Shown: positions 1-11,668 of the stretch, piece after piece
How the letters are laid out: each line of letters starts with the position of its first letter
Numbering within the stretch: the stretch's first letter is position 1
NCBI GenBank assembly: GCA_009193035.1
Contig: SWDT01000084.1
Location: forward strand, 62,001 to 126,000
From: Halicephalobus mephisto
Taxonomy: Eukaryota > Nematoda > Chromadorea > Rhabditida > Panagrolaimidae
DNA length: 64,000 bases
Direction of reading: 5' to 3'
Translations under genes and position numbers: made by a program
Notes under the pieces: generated by a model
Told to the model about the DNA's origin: nothing
Databases searched by the model: none
Seen by the model: the letters and a program-made list of their open reading frames with translations, nothing else

Positions 1-1
1 G

Positions 2-2710
2 AGATTCTACGAAAATGGAACTGATGGAGATCGGTTGGAGTACACCAGGGCCGGGGGTTGCTGGTCTAATGTCGGCAGAGTCGGCGGAAGACAAACCGTT
101 TCCATCGGCTACGGTTGTGAAGCTGTTCGTTAATTTTAAATTAAAAGTCTCTTAATTGATTAGAAGATTTTGGAATTGAATAGAAATTTTCTGAAATTCA
201 ATAGGAGATTCTGGAATTAAATAGAAATTTTCTGAAATTCAATAGAAAGTTCTGGAATTGAATAGAAATTTTCTGAATTCAATAGGAGATTCTGGAATCG
301 AATAAGAATTTCCTGAATTTAATAGAAGATTCTGGAATCGAGTAGAAATTTTCTGAATTCAATAGGAGATTCTGAAACTTTTAAGAATCTTACAAATTTC
401 TGAAGTTTTTCAGAATTTTATAAAGATTTCTAAAAGTTTCTAAAATTTAAGAAATTTTAAATTTGACTTTTGAAACTTAGGATTCTGGAAATTTGTGTTG
501 AGGAGATTTTTCAGCAAGATTTTTTTCGAGTTTTTAAAATCTTATTATTTGATTACAGTATCCTATTTTAGCTAGGAATCATCGCTCACGAAACTCTCCA
601 TGCCCTGGGGCTGTGGCACGAGCAGGCCAGATATGACCGGGATGACTACGTCAAGATCGAATTCGACTACATCTTCCGGGGAACACAGTACAATTTCGCC
701 AAAAGAACGCCGAAAAACAGTGAAAATTACGGTCAAAAATACGATCTCGGATCTGTGATGCACTACGGAGCTAAGGCCTTCAGCACGGATTACTCAAAAA
801 ATACGATAATTACGAATGATGAAAACTATCAATACACTATTGGACAAAGATTAAGGATCTCATTTAAGGACGCCAGAATGATCAACATACGGTATTGTGA
901 AGACGTTTGCGAAAAAAAACTAAACTGCAAAAACGGAGGATACACAGATCCCAACGACTGCAGCAAGTGCAGATGTCCCTCGGGCCTCGGGGGCAGATTC
1001 TGCGACCAAGTGGCCTACAGTCGTAAGTTCATTCGATTCAGATAAAAACAACTTTCCCGAATTTTCTACAGTATTCTTGAGTTCTGTACAAGTTTCTAGA
1101 ATTTCGAAGAACCTAAGATTTTCTGAATTTTCTATACACAAAAAAACGTAACTTTAGGTACAGTAACAAATGGAAATCGTCATTATTATTTTTTAATTTT
1201 CATCACAAATATGAAATATTCATGAAAAATATGATTGTTACATTTCGCAATTGTTACGGAGTCAAAAGTTACGCTTTTTTGTGTAGAATCCTCCAGAATC
1301 GAAATTTTGAAAACTTTTTAAAATCTCCTACAATCGAAAGTCTCTGAATCCTCTAGAATCTTCCAGAATAAAATCTCTGAATCTTCTAGAATCTTCCAGA
1401 ATAAAATCTCTGAATCTTCTAGAATCTTCCAGAGTCGGAATTTTTAAAACTTTTTAGAATCTTCCAAAATCAAGTCTCTGAATCCTCTAGAATCTTCCAA
1501 AATAAAATCTCTGAATTTTTCACAATCGAAAATTTTCTGGATTTTTTAAAAATTTCTCAGAATCCAATAGAAACTTCCACAACTTTTTGGAATACTGTAG
1601 AAATGTCTAGAATTTCTTGGAATCTAGTAAGAATATTTATAACTATCCAAAATCGAAATCCTATAAGTTCCTAAAATTTTCTAAATTCTTCAGAAAATTT
1701 CACAATAGTATCAAGTTTCAATTTTTATATTTTAATAATCAACTATTTCAGCGACTTCTAGCTGCAATGGAGGAGAACTCAGAGCCGCGAGTCAGTGGCA
1801 AACACTTACTTCCCCTACAGTAACCTCGGGAATGAATTGCTTCTGGAAAATCACGGCTCCTCAAGGACGGTCTGTGGAATTGGAGTTTACTGAATCCAGT
1901 TTCCCTTGTCATGATGCCTGTCCTAGTTTCGTCGAAGTTAAACATCTAGCTGACAAGGCCACTTCTGGAGCCAGAATATGCTGTAAACCTCCGAAATCTA
2001 CGATAATCACTGAAGACGATTTTGCACTTCTTTGGTTGAGAGGAGATCCGGGAATTGTCAACGGATATACTGGGTTTCAAGTCAGATTCAGATCCGTTCC
2101 GGCGACCCAGACGACTTCTGTCCGTCCAACGACGACTTCTACGACTACAGAAGCCACTACTACGACTACAGACGGCAAGGCAGAATGGAGTTCATGGGGT
2201 GGGTGGTCCGAGTGCTCCGTCAGATGCGGGGGTTGCGGCGAGAAGGTCAGGGTCCGGGCCTGTTACGGTGGAGACGGCAAATGCGAAGGAAAATCCGCTG
2301 AATCCGACGTTTGTGGACAAGATCCATGTGAAATCCCAAATAAAACAACTAGATGTTCAGGAAGACTCGTGATGCCTTGTGATCTTCTGGAGCAATTGGA
2401 CTTTGGAACTACCAAAAGCGCAGATCCGACTTCTAAAACTCATGGAATTGAATTACTTCAAACAAAGAAAAACGCCGAAACTTTGAAGAGAATCCGGAAA
2501 GAAGCTCATGAAAGACAAAAAAGATTCGTCGATGGAAACAAACAAATGGCCGATGGCAATTTCTGTGAGAAAAAATTCAGCTACAATTGTCCGACATCGC
2601 TCCTGACTATCAACATCGACAGAAAAACCAACAGAGACACCATCGCACACGATTCCCGACTTTGTTGTCCTGGTTGGTACCGTAATCAAGGCCGTTGTAT
2701 CAAAGGCTGA
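2..2710 (+). CDS. Astacin metalloprotease with EGF, CUB and TSP1 domains (5' truncated)
   Basis: Secreted zinc endopeptidase of the nematode astacin (NAS) family. Exons 2-124, 572-1022 and 1752-2710 join in phase and give 510 residues in the window; the signal peptide, propeptide and start of the catalytic domain lie to the left. The zinc motif HETLHALGLWHE (His47, Glu48, His51, His57 of the visible part) and the Met-turn SVMHYG (Met about 104) are intact. A Cys-rich EGF-like module (about 150-185), a CUB domain (about 195-305), a Thr-rich linker and a TSP1 repeat (WSSWGGWSECSVRCGGC, from about 336) follow, then a basic tail with further cysteines. This order is that of C. elegans subgroup V (NAS-33 to NAS-38), which includes cuticle-shedding enzymes; the exact orthologue cannot be named. 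AATAAA lies at 2725-2730. Confidence 0.93.
150..380. repeat. Degenerate tandem repeat in astacin intron
   Basis: About four copies of a 55-60 bp unit (AATAGAAATTTTCTGAATTC followed by a GGAGATTCTGGAAT variant). It lies in the intron between the first two visible astacin exons and has no coding potential. Confidence 0.7.
1300..1540. repeat. Tandem repeat in astacin intron
   Basis: Short units of roughly 35 bp built on CTAGAATCTTCCAGAATAAA and CTCTGAATC, repeated with small changes inside the 729 bp intron 1023-1751. The rest of that intron is AT-rich and featureless. Confidence 0.65.
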
Positions 2711-2724
2711 AGTTTTTCAAAACG

Positions 2725-2730
2725 AATAAA
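2725..2730 (+). terminator. Poly(A) signal AATAAA of the astacin gene
   Basis: AATAAA sits 15 nt after the TGA stop codon. It is the first such hexamer downstream and is well placed for 3' end formation. Confidence 0.6.
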
Positions 2731-2959
2731 AATTAACTTATTTAAGTGGAATTACTGCAAAATAATCTCAAAACAAATTTCTAGGATTTTATATATCTTC
2801 AGATTACGGTGGAAAAAAAATAGGAAAAGGGTCAATTTAAGTAAACATTGCCAGACTTACCAACTTTCAAATTCCTACTCATTCTGTCCGAACAAAGCTA
2901 TCCTATTATAAAAATCATGAATTAAAACTTTTGTAAAATTACTTTACCAGAAAGTCTAG

Positions 2960-3165
2960 CACTTTCTGAGAAATTCTGGAATTTAGGTAAAAGAGAAAAT
3001 AGAGAGAGAAGACGCGAGAGAGAGGACAGCGAGAGAGAAGATGCGAGAGAGAGGACGCGAGAGAGAGGACAGCGAGTCGGATTAGGTAAAGTTGCCAGAT
3101 TTACCACTTTCTCTACTCTCACAAACCTCTCTCTTTTTACGTGGGAATTCAAAGTTTTACACTAC
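2960..3165. repeat. Dispersed GA/CT hairpin-like element, copy 1
   Basis: A GA-rich arm (GAGAGAGAGGACGCGAG type, about 2997-3075) is followed by GTTGCCAGATTTACCACTTT, a CT-rich arm and GTGGGAATTCAAA. The purine and pyrimidine arms are imperfectly complementary, so the element can fold back. Closely similar copies occur at 19728-19955 (same orientation) and 57640-57800, with an inverted copy at 63540-63700, and shorter relics elsewhere. It is probably a non-autonomous mobile element; target-site duplications were not resolved. Confidence 0.65.
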
Positions 3166-3233
3166 TTTTTATTTAACTCTAATGATTTTCTACAAAAATT
3201 AAATAAAATCAATTTGATTGGAAATGAAGGTAA

Positions 3234-4365
3234 TCACAGCTTTGGTTCGAAATGTCTGACGGCATTTCCTAAATTTGCAATCATGTCGGTTGCCGTCATG
3301 GATCGTCCTTGATCTCGATAAGCGGCAAAAGCGGTATATCTGATGAATCTGCTGGCGGTATAGGCTCCTCTAAGAAGCTTGATTTTAGGATTAACAGCCG
3401 CATCTTTGAATCTCAATCCGGCCCAATGAGAAAAACAAACAACAGCTCCACTGAGAAGATCTCCCTGGCCTCCGCACCGACGAGGAGATCCGTCCGTCTG
3501 GCATTCTATCACGTGTTCCCCATCGGATATGATGTCCGAAGATCCCTTCCGACAGATACAGACTCCAAGATGTCTAGCGACTTTCTTGACGTTTTCGGAA
3601 GTCTTCTCATCTTGCAATTTCGAAGGAAACACAGCATCCCACAATCTGTCAAATTCCCTATGGTTAGGGGTCAAGATCACGTTGGAACATCCAGTCAGCA
3701 TAGAGAGGTCCTTCTGAACAAGAAACAAGCCGTCCTGAAAAATTCATATATGAAAACTTCAAAAAATCCATATATTAAAATTTTAAAAAATCGATATATC
3801 AAAACTTTAAAATTTGATATGCAAAACTTAAAGATACTCATGTGGATATTTTTGGAACTTGATATATGGAAATTTTGAACTTTTAGAAATGGAAATTTTG
3901 AAATTCGATATATGGAACTTACGGCGTCGATGACCATGGATAATCTGTCAGTTCTCTCCCTCACTTCCTGAAGTAGTTGCTTCAGCAGTGGATACAGAAT
4001 CGGATCTCTTCCAAGTCCAGGACCGAAGACGAGTCCGTCGAAGTAGTCGAGTCTCTCCTTGATCGACTCCCAGCCATGGCCCGGATGAACGATCAAATCC
4101 GGACTATATCCCTTGATCACAGTAGCGGCATCTGGATGAGTGTAAACATACGAGAGATCTGCTCCGATCTTCAGAGGAGTATAAGCGGCGTAATAAGGGG
4201 CTCCGGTGTACTGCGGACTGCCGCCGATGACCGCGAACTTTCCCGAAGTACCTTTAGAAATCCCTTTCGCCGTCAAATCCAAGAAATATTCACCAACAGG
4301 TTCTGAAAGTTCAATCTTACCAATGCTTCATCGAAGATATACGAAAACAAACCGTCAAAAACCAT
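3234..4365 (-). CDS. NAXD: ATP-dependent NAD(P)HX dehydratase
   Basis: Metabolite-repair kinase-fold enzyme that returns hydrated NAD(P)H to NAD(P)H using ATP. Exons 4365-4353, 4302-3923 and 3734-3234 encode 297 residues; introns of 50 and 188 nt have consensus ends. Diagnostic ribokinase-like motifs are present: GGSPQYTGAP (from Gly31), GPGLGRD in the middle, IDADGL across the second junction, TPNHREFDRL, and the phosphate-binding/catalytic GGQGDLLSG with Asp223. The end matches the family (SMTATDMIANLG). The start was chosen because a 13-nt first exon with donor GTTTGT and acceptor TTTCAG keeps frame; with it no obvious mitochondrial leader is seen. The second intron holds an A/T-rich repeat with CATATAT units. 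Divergent neighbour: the NADAR-domain gene. Confidence 0.93.
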
Positions 4366-4678
4366 TTTTAAAACCAGAATTTATAATTTTAAATTTCTAA
4401 CTATTTTGCATGACAGTTTTCCCAGAATTTTCTTAGAACGAAAACGAAAGAAAAAACAAATTTGTCTTGCGTTTCTCGAACATTTTCTTTCCATTCATTC
4501 CGCAACCGAAGTGAGTTTCATCTCGCGCTGGTGTTGTTGCCAAGCCTGTTGCCACGTTAAAATTCGGGTTTATCTGTCTCGCTTTATGTTAGATTATTTA
4601 TCGACGAAAAACGTGGACTTTTGATGATTAATTCTCTATCGATTTCAGGTAAAAATAAAAAATACTGCCTCGACGAAG
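4366..4678. promoter_or_regulatory. Shared intergenic promoter, NAXD and NADAR genes
   Basis: A 313 bp gap between two divergent start codons must hold both promoters. Around 4490-4560 it is less AT-rich than the flanking DNA. No TATA box or known operator is recognised. Confidence 0.6.
4643..4648 (+). promoter_or_regulatory. Probable spliced-leader acceptor (TTTCAG)
   Basis: TTTCAG ends 30 nt before the NADAR start codon with no partner coding exon upstream. That is the position expected of a nematode trans-splice acceptor; a 5'UTR intron is the alternative. Confidence 0.5.
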
Positions 4679-6302
4679 ATGGATGAGGGTGCTCACCCCC
4701 GCTCTGGTCACAAACCCAACGGCAACGCTAGAAACATCAACAATTCTGGCGGATCCCAATTCTCCGTCCAGAATGAGATATCCACCATCAAGCAGGACCT
4801 GGCCCAGATGCGGAACGCGATCATGATGCTCGAACAAGAGAAGGACAGCTTGAGAAAGGCTATTCGCAAGCTCAAAGTGGGTTTTTATAAATTTTTATAT
4901 GAAACTCATTTCCAATTTTAATTCCTATATAAAAACCCTCTATACACCTCATTTTCGGTGTTTATATAGGTTTTTTACATAAAATACTGTTTTCTTTATG
5001 AATTTTATATGGAAATCATATATAAACGTTGTTTTCAGTTTATATATCGATATTTCATATGAAACTCATTTTTAACACCAGTCTTTATATAAAAACCCCC
5101 TATACACTTCCTTCTCGGTGTTTATATAAAATTTTCCTACGAATCTCAGTTTTAGGTACAATTTTTATATGAAAATCCTATATAATGTCTGCTTTCAGTT
5201 TTTATGTAAGGTTTTTATACGAAACTCGTTTTCGACTCTAATTCTTGTGTAAAAACCTTCCATAAACCTTGTTTTCGGTCATTATGTAGAGCTTTTATAT
5301 GAAATTTGTTTTTAATTTCAGTTTTTATGTAAAACTTTGTTTTCAGCTCGAGAATGAGCACTTGAAGAAGAAATACAAGAACATCCAAGTGAAGCTTGGA
5401 GATGGACAAGACGAAGACTCCAGCGCTGAGATTGAACAAGACTATGACGAAATTGGCCGTGACTTCCTCCTCGTTGGAGGCATCCATGACCCATTCAGCC
5501 TCCGTTACGAAGCTCCCTTGACTGATGCCAACGGAATCGAGCACAAGTCCGCTGAACGTTATTTCTGGTACAAGATGGCTGAATTTTTCAAGGATTCCGA
5601 AGCTATGAAAGGTATTCAAGAAGCTCCTGATTTCCAATCCGCTGAAGAAGCTATGAAGGACATCAAAGACTTCAAAGAAGAGCTCTGGAACGACGTCCGA
5701 TTGAAGTACTGGGAAGAAGGCCAACGACTCAAGTTGACTCAGAACAGAAACATCCTCAATCTTCTCATCCATAGCGACAAGACTTACATCGCTGTTGCTT
5801 CCCAAGACAAGGCAAGTTCATTTCCCACGAATATAAAAAGTGTGCATAATTTTCTGAGTTTTTGAATTCCCGCGCAGAGAGTGGAAGCAGAAAAGTGGTA
5901 AATCTGGCAATTTCCACCTCCAAATTCAGTTCGCTCTTTTTTATCTAAATTTTATGATTTCTTGCAAAACCTCAGATTGTTTCATATATAATTTCCATGG
6001 TAATATGGTATTTACTCTATTAATTTCAGTACTTTGGTACTGGCTGGAGAAAAACTCGTGAAGAAGCCAACAAACCGGTGTACTGGGATGGTGAGAATCA
6101 AGGAGGAAAAACGTTGATGCGTCTTCGGAAGGAATTGAAACAAAGCCATGTTTTGAAGGAAAGTGAACAAGATGAAACAAAACGCAAGTATGCTGATCTT
6201 CGTCGATTTGTTTGGCGACGAATTGATCCCGCTAAACGTCAAATGAATGGATTCCGTGGACGTCGTGGAAATCGTGTTATCTACGGCAATGTCGCTCGTT
6301 GA
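4679..6302 (+). CDS. Coiled-coil protein with NADAR (YbiA-like) domain
   Basis: Exons 4679-4876, 5347-5811 and 6030-6302 encode 311 residues. Residues about 25-80 form a charged coiled coil rich in Leu, Lys and Glu. Residues about 100-230 look like the NADAR/YbiA superfamily: SAERYFWYKMAEFF carries Glu136 and Lys142, ELWNDVRLKYW carries Trp180, and SQDKYFGTGW carries Asp220 in the closing loop, which matches the conserved E, K, W and D/WGxG positions. The tail is very basic and ends with GRRGNR. Bacterial and plant members hydrolyse unstable riboflavin intermediates; the activity here is inferred only. Intron 2 uses a GC donor (GCAAGT) with a TTTCAG acceptor; unspliced reading would truncate the domain. 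Confidence 0.85.
4877..5346. repeat. Degenerate tandem repeat filling NADAR intron 1
   Basis: Units of roughly 110-125 bp contain CTATATAAAAACCCTC, TTTTCGGTGTTTATATA and TATGAAACTCATTTT and are repeated about four times. They occupy nearly the whole intron. Confidence 0.65.
5866..5935. repeat. Relic of the dispersed GCCAGATTTACC element in the GC-AG intron
   Basis: GAATTCCCGCGCAGAGAG, then AAAAGTGGTAAATCTGGCAA: the core of the 57.7 kb and 63.6 kb element, in reverse orientation to copy 1. Confidence 0.55.
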
Positions 6303-6486
6303 TTACCTTCATTTTCTTATTTATTTGTTAATTATTGATTTTAGCCGTTTATAATATCCAATCAACGGCAAATTACCCGATTGGGCTGTATCTCCCAAAG
6401 GAGTATTTGATAATTATTCGACTAAAATAAAGTCGGCAACAATATCAAAATTTCTTACAAAAAAGTGGAGATCAATTTCGCAAATT

Positions 6487-9400
6487 TCATTCAGTAAGAG
6501 AACTTCTTTCGAGTAAGATTCTAATACAAGACCACAAAGGACATGGTTCGTTGAATTTCCGTGAACTTTCAACTTGAGCTTGAACAATGGGTTGCAGGAC
6601 AGGATCCTCTTCCGTTTTAAATGCTGGTTTAATCGACACTTGATTTCTAAATTAAATCCCTTAAAATCCCATAAATTCACAAACAAACTCACGTAGCAAA
6701 GGTATATGTCAAGTCATAGTACTTCCTTTCAGTAAATCTTTCTTTTTCTGTTGCTCTATTCGGTCTTAGACAAATCTACAAAAACAAAATTATAAAAATC
6801 ATTAATTTCAAATAACTCACAGAAAGAAGCATACTGGTTTCATTGGCATTAAACATAGCTCCAAGGACATGGCTTGGGTCTGATGGCGCAGTGATGGGAG
6901 CTAATTGAAGAGAAACTCGCCAAAAATGAGAACTATCTGGAGTCATTTGAGCTTCCATTATTCTTGTTATTGAATCAAAAACACCATTAATACCAACTCT
7001 GCAGAGATTTAAAAACGACAAAACAGCATATTCATTCATCAATGGAGCCACACAATGATTGAAATACCTTATAGCGATTCTTGTTTCTATTTCTTTTGGA
7101 ATTTCCAAATGATCCATATTACCATAGCTCAATTTTGATTTCAATCTATATTGTTGTGGACATAGGTAAAAATTCACAGTAACTAATCCACCTTGTTCCT
7201 TCGACGGCACAGTAGATGTCATAATAGTCACATGATCCAATTCAATAGACACTTCTTTCAATGGAATACTGTACATTTGTTCACTTTCTTTGTTAAACTC
7301 CAGTGCTTTTCCAAATCTTGATAAAAATACAATAGCAGAAAAATAATTATCAATAGGAATACCTTCTTTATCCATGTCTGTACATACTCTCATTAATAAT
7401 CTGCTTGAAACATATATATTTTCCCTCGAAACCATATATGGATCCATCTCATTAAATTCATCCAATTCGTTCGACGGCCTTCTTCCCGTTACGTAATCAT
7501 CAGGCACCGATCTCGGATTATTGACATTCGTTCCATTTGTTCCTGAATTCGATGGTACACTTGCCGGATTCATATCACCATTTACATTTTTTAAATTTTG
7601 ACTACTTACTGATTGTCTAGTATCTTTCGGAAGATCAGGATACGATATAAAATTAAATTCTTCCGAAATAGGTTTAAAACTCTTAAAGAACGGAATTAAT
7701 CCAATTGCCATCGGCTTATCCGGAGTCACATCCTTAACACTGACCGCATTTTCAGCAAGTAACAAAAATTCCAAATGAACACCTCCAAAATGAACTCTAA
7801 TTTTGTTCTCCTTCACAGCATGAATATAGACCTGGTAATCAACAGGAAAACTACTTTGATTTTCATTTTGAATCATTATTTGATAAGGTTTAAATGACCT
7901 AATTCGCAGTCTCGACAACCTAGTCAAACATTCCATCGATAAAGTCGTGTTAATCAAAAAATTCATCAAATCAATCAAATCCCTATCACCATTGAATTTC
8001 TCCATAAGATACGGTTGAACAATCAAATGCGGATTAATTTTCTTCTCGAATGTCCTATATTTCGGTTTAAGCATGGGTTGATAATAAAACTGGCCTAAAT
8101 TAATGGAAAATATTCCTTCTTGTTGTGGTCTCCATGAAATATTAACAGTAAAATTCCTATGCGGTCCATAGGCCAAAATTAACTTATGATATGTATACGA
8201 TATAACATCCACGGCATTTTCAAAATAACTATAGGCCAATGAAAATCTCTTCACAGGACCATATAGATGAGAAAAAATAGCAACCTTGTCAATAATATTA
8301 GTGACAATACTTCCTCCCAATGATTGGTCTGTCATTGTTGAAATTTCTTGAACAATCGTTCTATAAACATGAGATACTGCTGATTTTTCATTTTCATATT
8401 CTATCATCTTAGCAATTAGGGTGTTCTCAGGCACAACTTTCAGTTTCGACATGATTCTATTTTGATAAAAGTTCGGAACTAACGGGGGATCCTTCAATGT
8501 GTATGCAAAAGGCCACACAATATTCCTTCTGGTATCCATTCTAATGACAGCCGAACACACGGTTTCAAAGAAATCTTCGCAATCCGATGCTCCAATTGAA
8601 CTCAGACTAAAAAAGCAGAATTACAAGAAATTATTATTGCAAAAACAAACTCTGTAATCTTCAAATAAGGTCCGCATGTAACTTTGTCGATTTGAACTGG
8701 TTCAAAACCGATATTTTTCTTTTCTAACTCTTCTGCTATTCTCAAGAAAGCAATTCTATCTTCAATAGAGGCAATAATCAACTTGACTTGGCCTTCTTCT
8801 CCGTTCCAACAAGTATCCTAAAATAAATAAATAAACTTACTAAATGCAAAAAACCAAACCTTGTCTCTTCTGTCATTGTCGATTATTCTAGCTTGATCAC
8901 GTACAACTTCTTGAAATTTTGAATTATCAACTTCCATCGCTTCTGGTTCGTTTGGAGTAACCGATTTAACCGGTTCGTAAAATTTCGGAACTTTCAATTG
9001 AGAAAGAGCAATCATTGGGTCCAATTCCATCGATGATAGTTTCTTGTCATCATTTACTGTAATAATTCTAAACTTAACTTCTAAACCATCTGGACCATTA
9101 GGAATAAATCCAACAACTAAGTAATGATTTGGTTCTCTTGTAAATCGCATAAATATCCTGTCTTTCGGTAATCCTTTCAGTTTATCCACAACAGGCAATT
9201 GAGCTTCTGAAATAACCTGAATCATCGGCAAACACGAAACTGCTCTTAGATATCGATTAATCATCAACAGTACTCTTAATCGTTTGATTATTCTCGTTAC
9301 TTCTGCAAGTTGACATGCTCCATTTAATTCTTTCTCCAGATTCCTTAATTCCTCATGTTGGCCTATACAATGCACTTGACAAACGACATGTCCGAAGAAA

Positions 9401-11311
9401 GCATTCACAGAAACAATCAATTGCTCATCCAGATGACTTTTCTTTTCATGTACAAGCAATTCATATATCAAAGTAGGAGCTGCATCTCCAGCCAAGTGGA
9501 CTTTCACTCCCGGTGGAACTTGATTCAACAACTGCCGTACCATCAGCAATCTTTCTCGAATTCTAATCTCAATCACCTCACTGAGCAGTCTTCCGATTGA
9601 AAGCTGCCTGTCCGATGGAACCTTGGAAATCATCTTGACAGCAGATGGAGGTTCATGACGGATGAGAATTCCAGAATCCTGATCTTCTTTGTCAATGTAA
9701 ATCTTCATTTTATATTGAACAGAGTTTGCTAGTAATTTCTGAATCCTTGTTTGAGTCGAAGAGCTGGGTTTGTCGTTGATCCAGTACCGAATAACCAAGA
9801 CACCAGCATGAGGATTATAGGATTCCACTTTCACGTAATTTGGCGCAATTTCAGAGGACAACTTCCTTGTTTGGCACTCCAGAACGTCCAGCTGAAGCGA
9901 TAAAGCAAAACTATGCATGATTCTGTAAGCCTCAAGGAAGGGCTCATTAGAAAGAGCGATTCTAGCTTGGATAGCTTCATGAAGCGCGTTCAACTGAAGA
10001 GGATGAACCAACTCCATTCCCGCTCCGATATCGTAGTCTCTCACAAGAACTGCCACACTCAGCAAAATGAATTCTGGTTTCTTCCTGGGTAGTACAGTCA
10101 TCCTGAGCTGGAATTCCCCTTTGACTCGCATGACGATGGTGCCATTGTGGACCCGGAAAATCGAAACCCGTTTCGGCAGAGTTGGAGCTGCTTGAATCAT
10201 GTAAAAAACCAGTCTTTCATTCAGTAACAAAATTGCTTGTCTAGTTTCATATGGAGTAAGTTTTTCCTCCGGCACGAATGCGTCCTTTATGACCATCGGC
10301 AATCTAGGGAATGTACCCGTCGTCAAGACATCAATTGCCGTTGAAATTTGGAATAACGGTAATCTGGAAAGAGTTTACATAAAAATCACGCACAATATGA
10401 GTTATATTTCGGAGCTATTGGTTGTCATTTGTTCCAGTGCATAACAAGATGAAGGTACTGTGTATTTCCGAGACTCTGAGAATATATTCTACAATTCAAA
10501 GTACTTGGCGATATTTTTAGTTTTTAGTGGTTATGGCATCTGGAACACAACAAAGTTCGGAATTGTGGAATACACAGTAGTAAGCCTTCAGAAAGAACTA
10601 ATATTAAATTTGAACTAGAATTACACCTAACCTAGGGCACATGCTGCTACAGTATTTTAAAAATAACCCAAAAAACTACAAAAATGGTCCGTAATTTCGG
10701 AACTCTTGATTGTGATTTGCTACACTAGACACTAAAACAAAAGTGTTATATATCGTTAGAATTTCCACAATACGTTCTGCAATTTGAACAGTTAAGAGTA
10801 GCTCTGAAACTTCGGAATCAGAAGCTATGACATCTGGAACAAATCAGAACCAATGCCTCCGGAATATGCAGCATACTGTAGGAAACCAAACTTGCCTTGC
10901 TTTCTGGAGCTCAACTCGTGACAATTCGTATAATCTGTCGGCTGTTTCGACGAACTGATTTGATTGGACATCGAGGAAGTAGCTGATGGACGACAAGGGC
11001 TCGAACTTCTTCGACGTTCTTAACCATTTGACTATCGCCAGAAGTTTGACAAACATCAGTCTAGAAGCATGGGCGAATTGAACAATGGCCTTCTTCCTTT
11101 CCGGCTGGTCCTTGATAGGCAGCATTTCAGCGAGGATAGTCAGCTCGTGAAGTGTCTGCTGGATTGCGAAATCCATGAGTATCGCTAGCGAGATCGGTGG
11201 AGGACCGTATCCTTGAGGAACTGCCGGCAGTAGTTGTCCGACATCTGAATCCTCGGACGCTGCAGGTGACATTTGAGTCATCATCGAGTTCGAAGCGACA
11301 GCAGTGTCCAT
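6487..11311 (-). CDS. MED14: Mediator complex subunit 14
   Basis: Backbone subunit of Mediator that links head, middle and tail modules and contacts activators; RGR-1 in C. elegans. Six exons join in phase: 11311-10896, 10363-8860, 8817-8651, 8606-6821, 6775-6693 and 6646-6487, giving 1371 residues. The N-terminus holds the family signature: ISLAILMDFAIQQTLHELTI, then VQFAHASRLMFVKLLAIVKW and FVETADRLYELSR, and across junction 1 AIDVLTTGTFPRLP. Identity beyond this signature is lower, as usual for nematode MED14. Intron 1 begins GCAAGT (a GC-AG intron); introns 3-5 are 44-46 nt. The start follows a TTTCAG at 11328-11333, probably a trans-splice site. Divergent partner: INTS6. Confidence 0.95.
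10364..10895 (-). other. MED14 intron 1, degenerate internal duplication
   Basis: A 532 bp GC-AG intron. Two halves (about 10400-10590 and 10690-10870) share GGCATCTGGAACA, GACATCTGGAACA and matching TTCGGAA stretches, so the intron probably grew by one old duplication. No gene is seen in it. Confidence 0.5.
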
Positions 11312-11668
11312 TTCTGGTTTCGAAACCCTGAAACTCCCTCTTCATATATCAGAATCCTCCGAAAACCACAAAACACGCAAAAAACAAAGATAAAAACATA
11401 TTTTTATTTTGTTAAATTTAAAAATTTTTAAATGTGTTAAAATTGGAGGGGAGTAGTTAGAAAGGGAAACAGGACGGAACACGGGTCTCGGAACGAAACC
11501 CAAACGTCCGCCCCTTTCGAGCGAAGCGACCAAATAAAAGGCGGTCGTTTTGTCCATTCACTTCCCAGTTTCCCTGTCTTGACTGGTGCCCGGCGCTCGC
11601 TCTCAGCCTTCGAGGAGGCTGCCGTTGCTTTCAGATCCGGGTCGAGAATTAGACTGAATGAACTCCAG
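11312..11668. promoter_or_regulatory. Shared promoter of MED14 and INTS6
   Basis: A 357 bp interval separates two divergent start codons. An AT-rich core (about 11390-11450) is flanked by GC-richer DNA (11460-11640). TTTCAG-type acceptors lie just before each ATG (11328-11333 minus; 11629-11634 plus), so real transcription starts are probably in the central 250 bp. Confidence 0.65.
11629..11634 (+). promoter_or_regulatory. Probable spliced-leader acceptor of INTS6
   Basis: TTTCAG lies 34 nt before the INTS6 ATG and no upstream coding exon joins to it. Between it and the ATG is a four-codon upstream ORF starting at 11658. Confidence 0.5.

Noticed and set aside
4303..4320. An 18 nt intron GTAAG...TTTCAG in NAXD
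   Set aside because: Too short to splice, and the join keeps a stop codon in frame. A 50 nt intron starting at 4352 with the same acceptor restores the frame.
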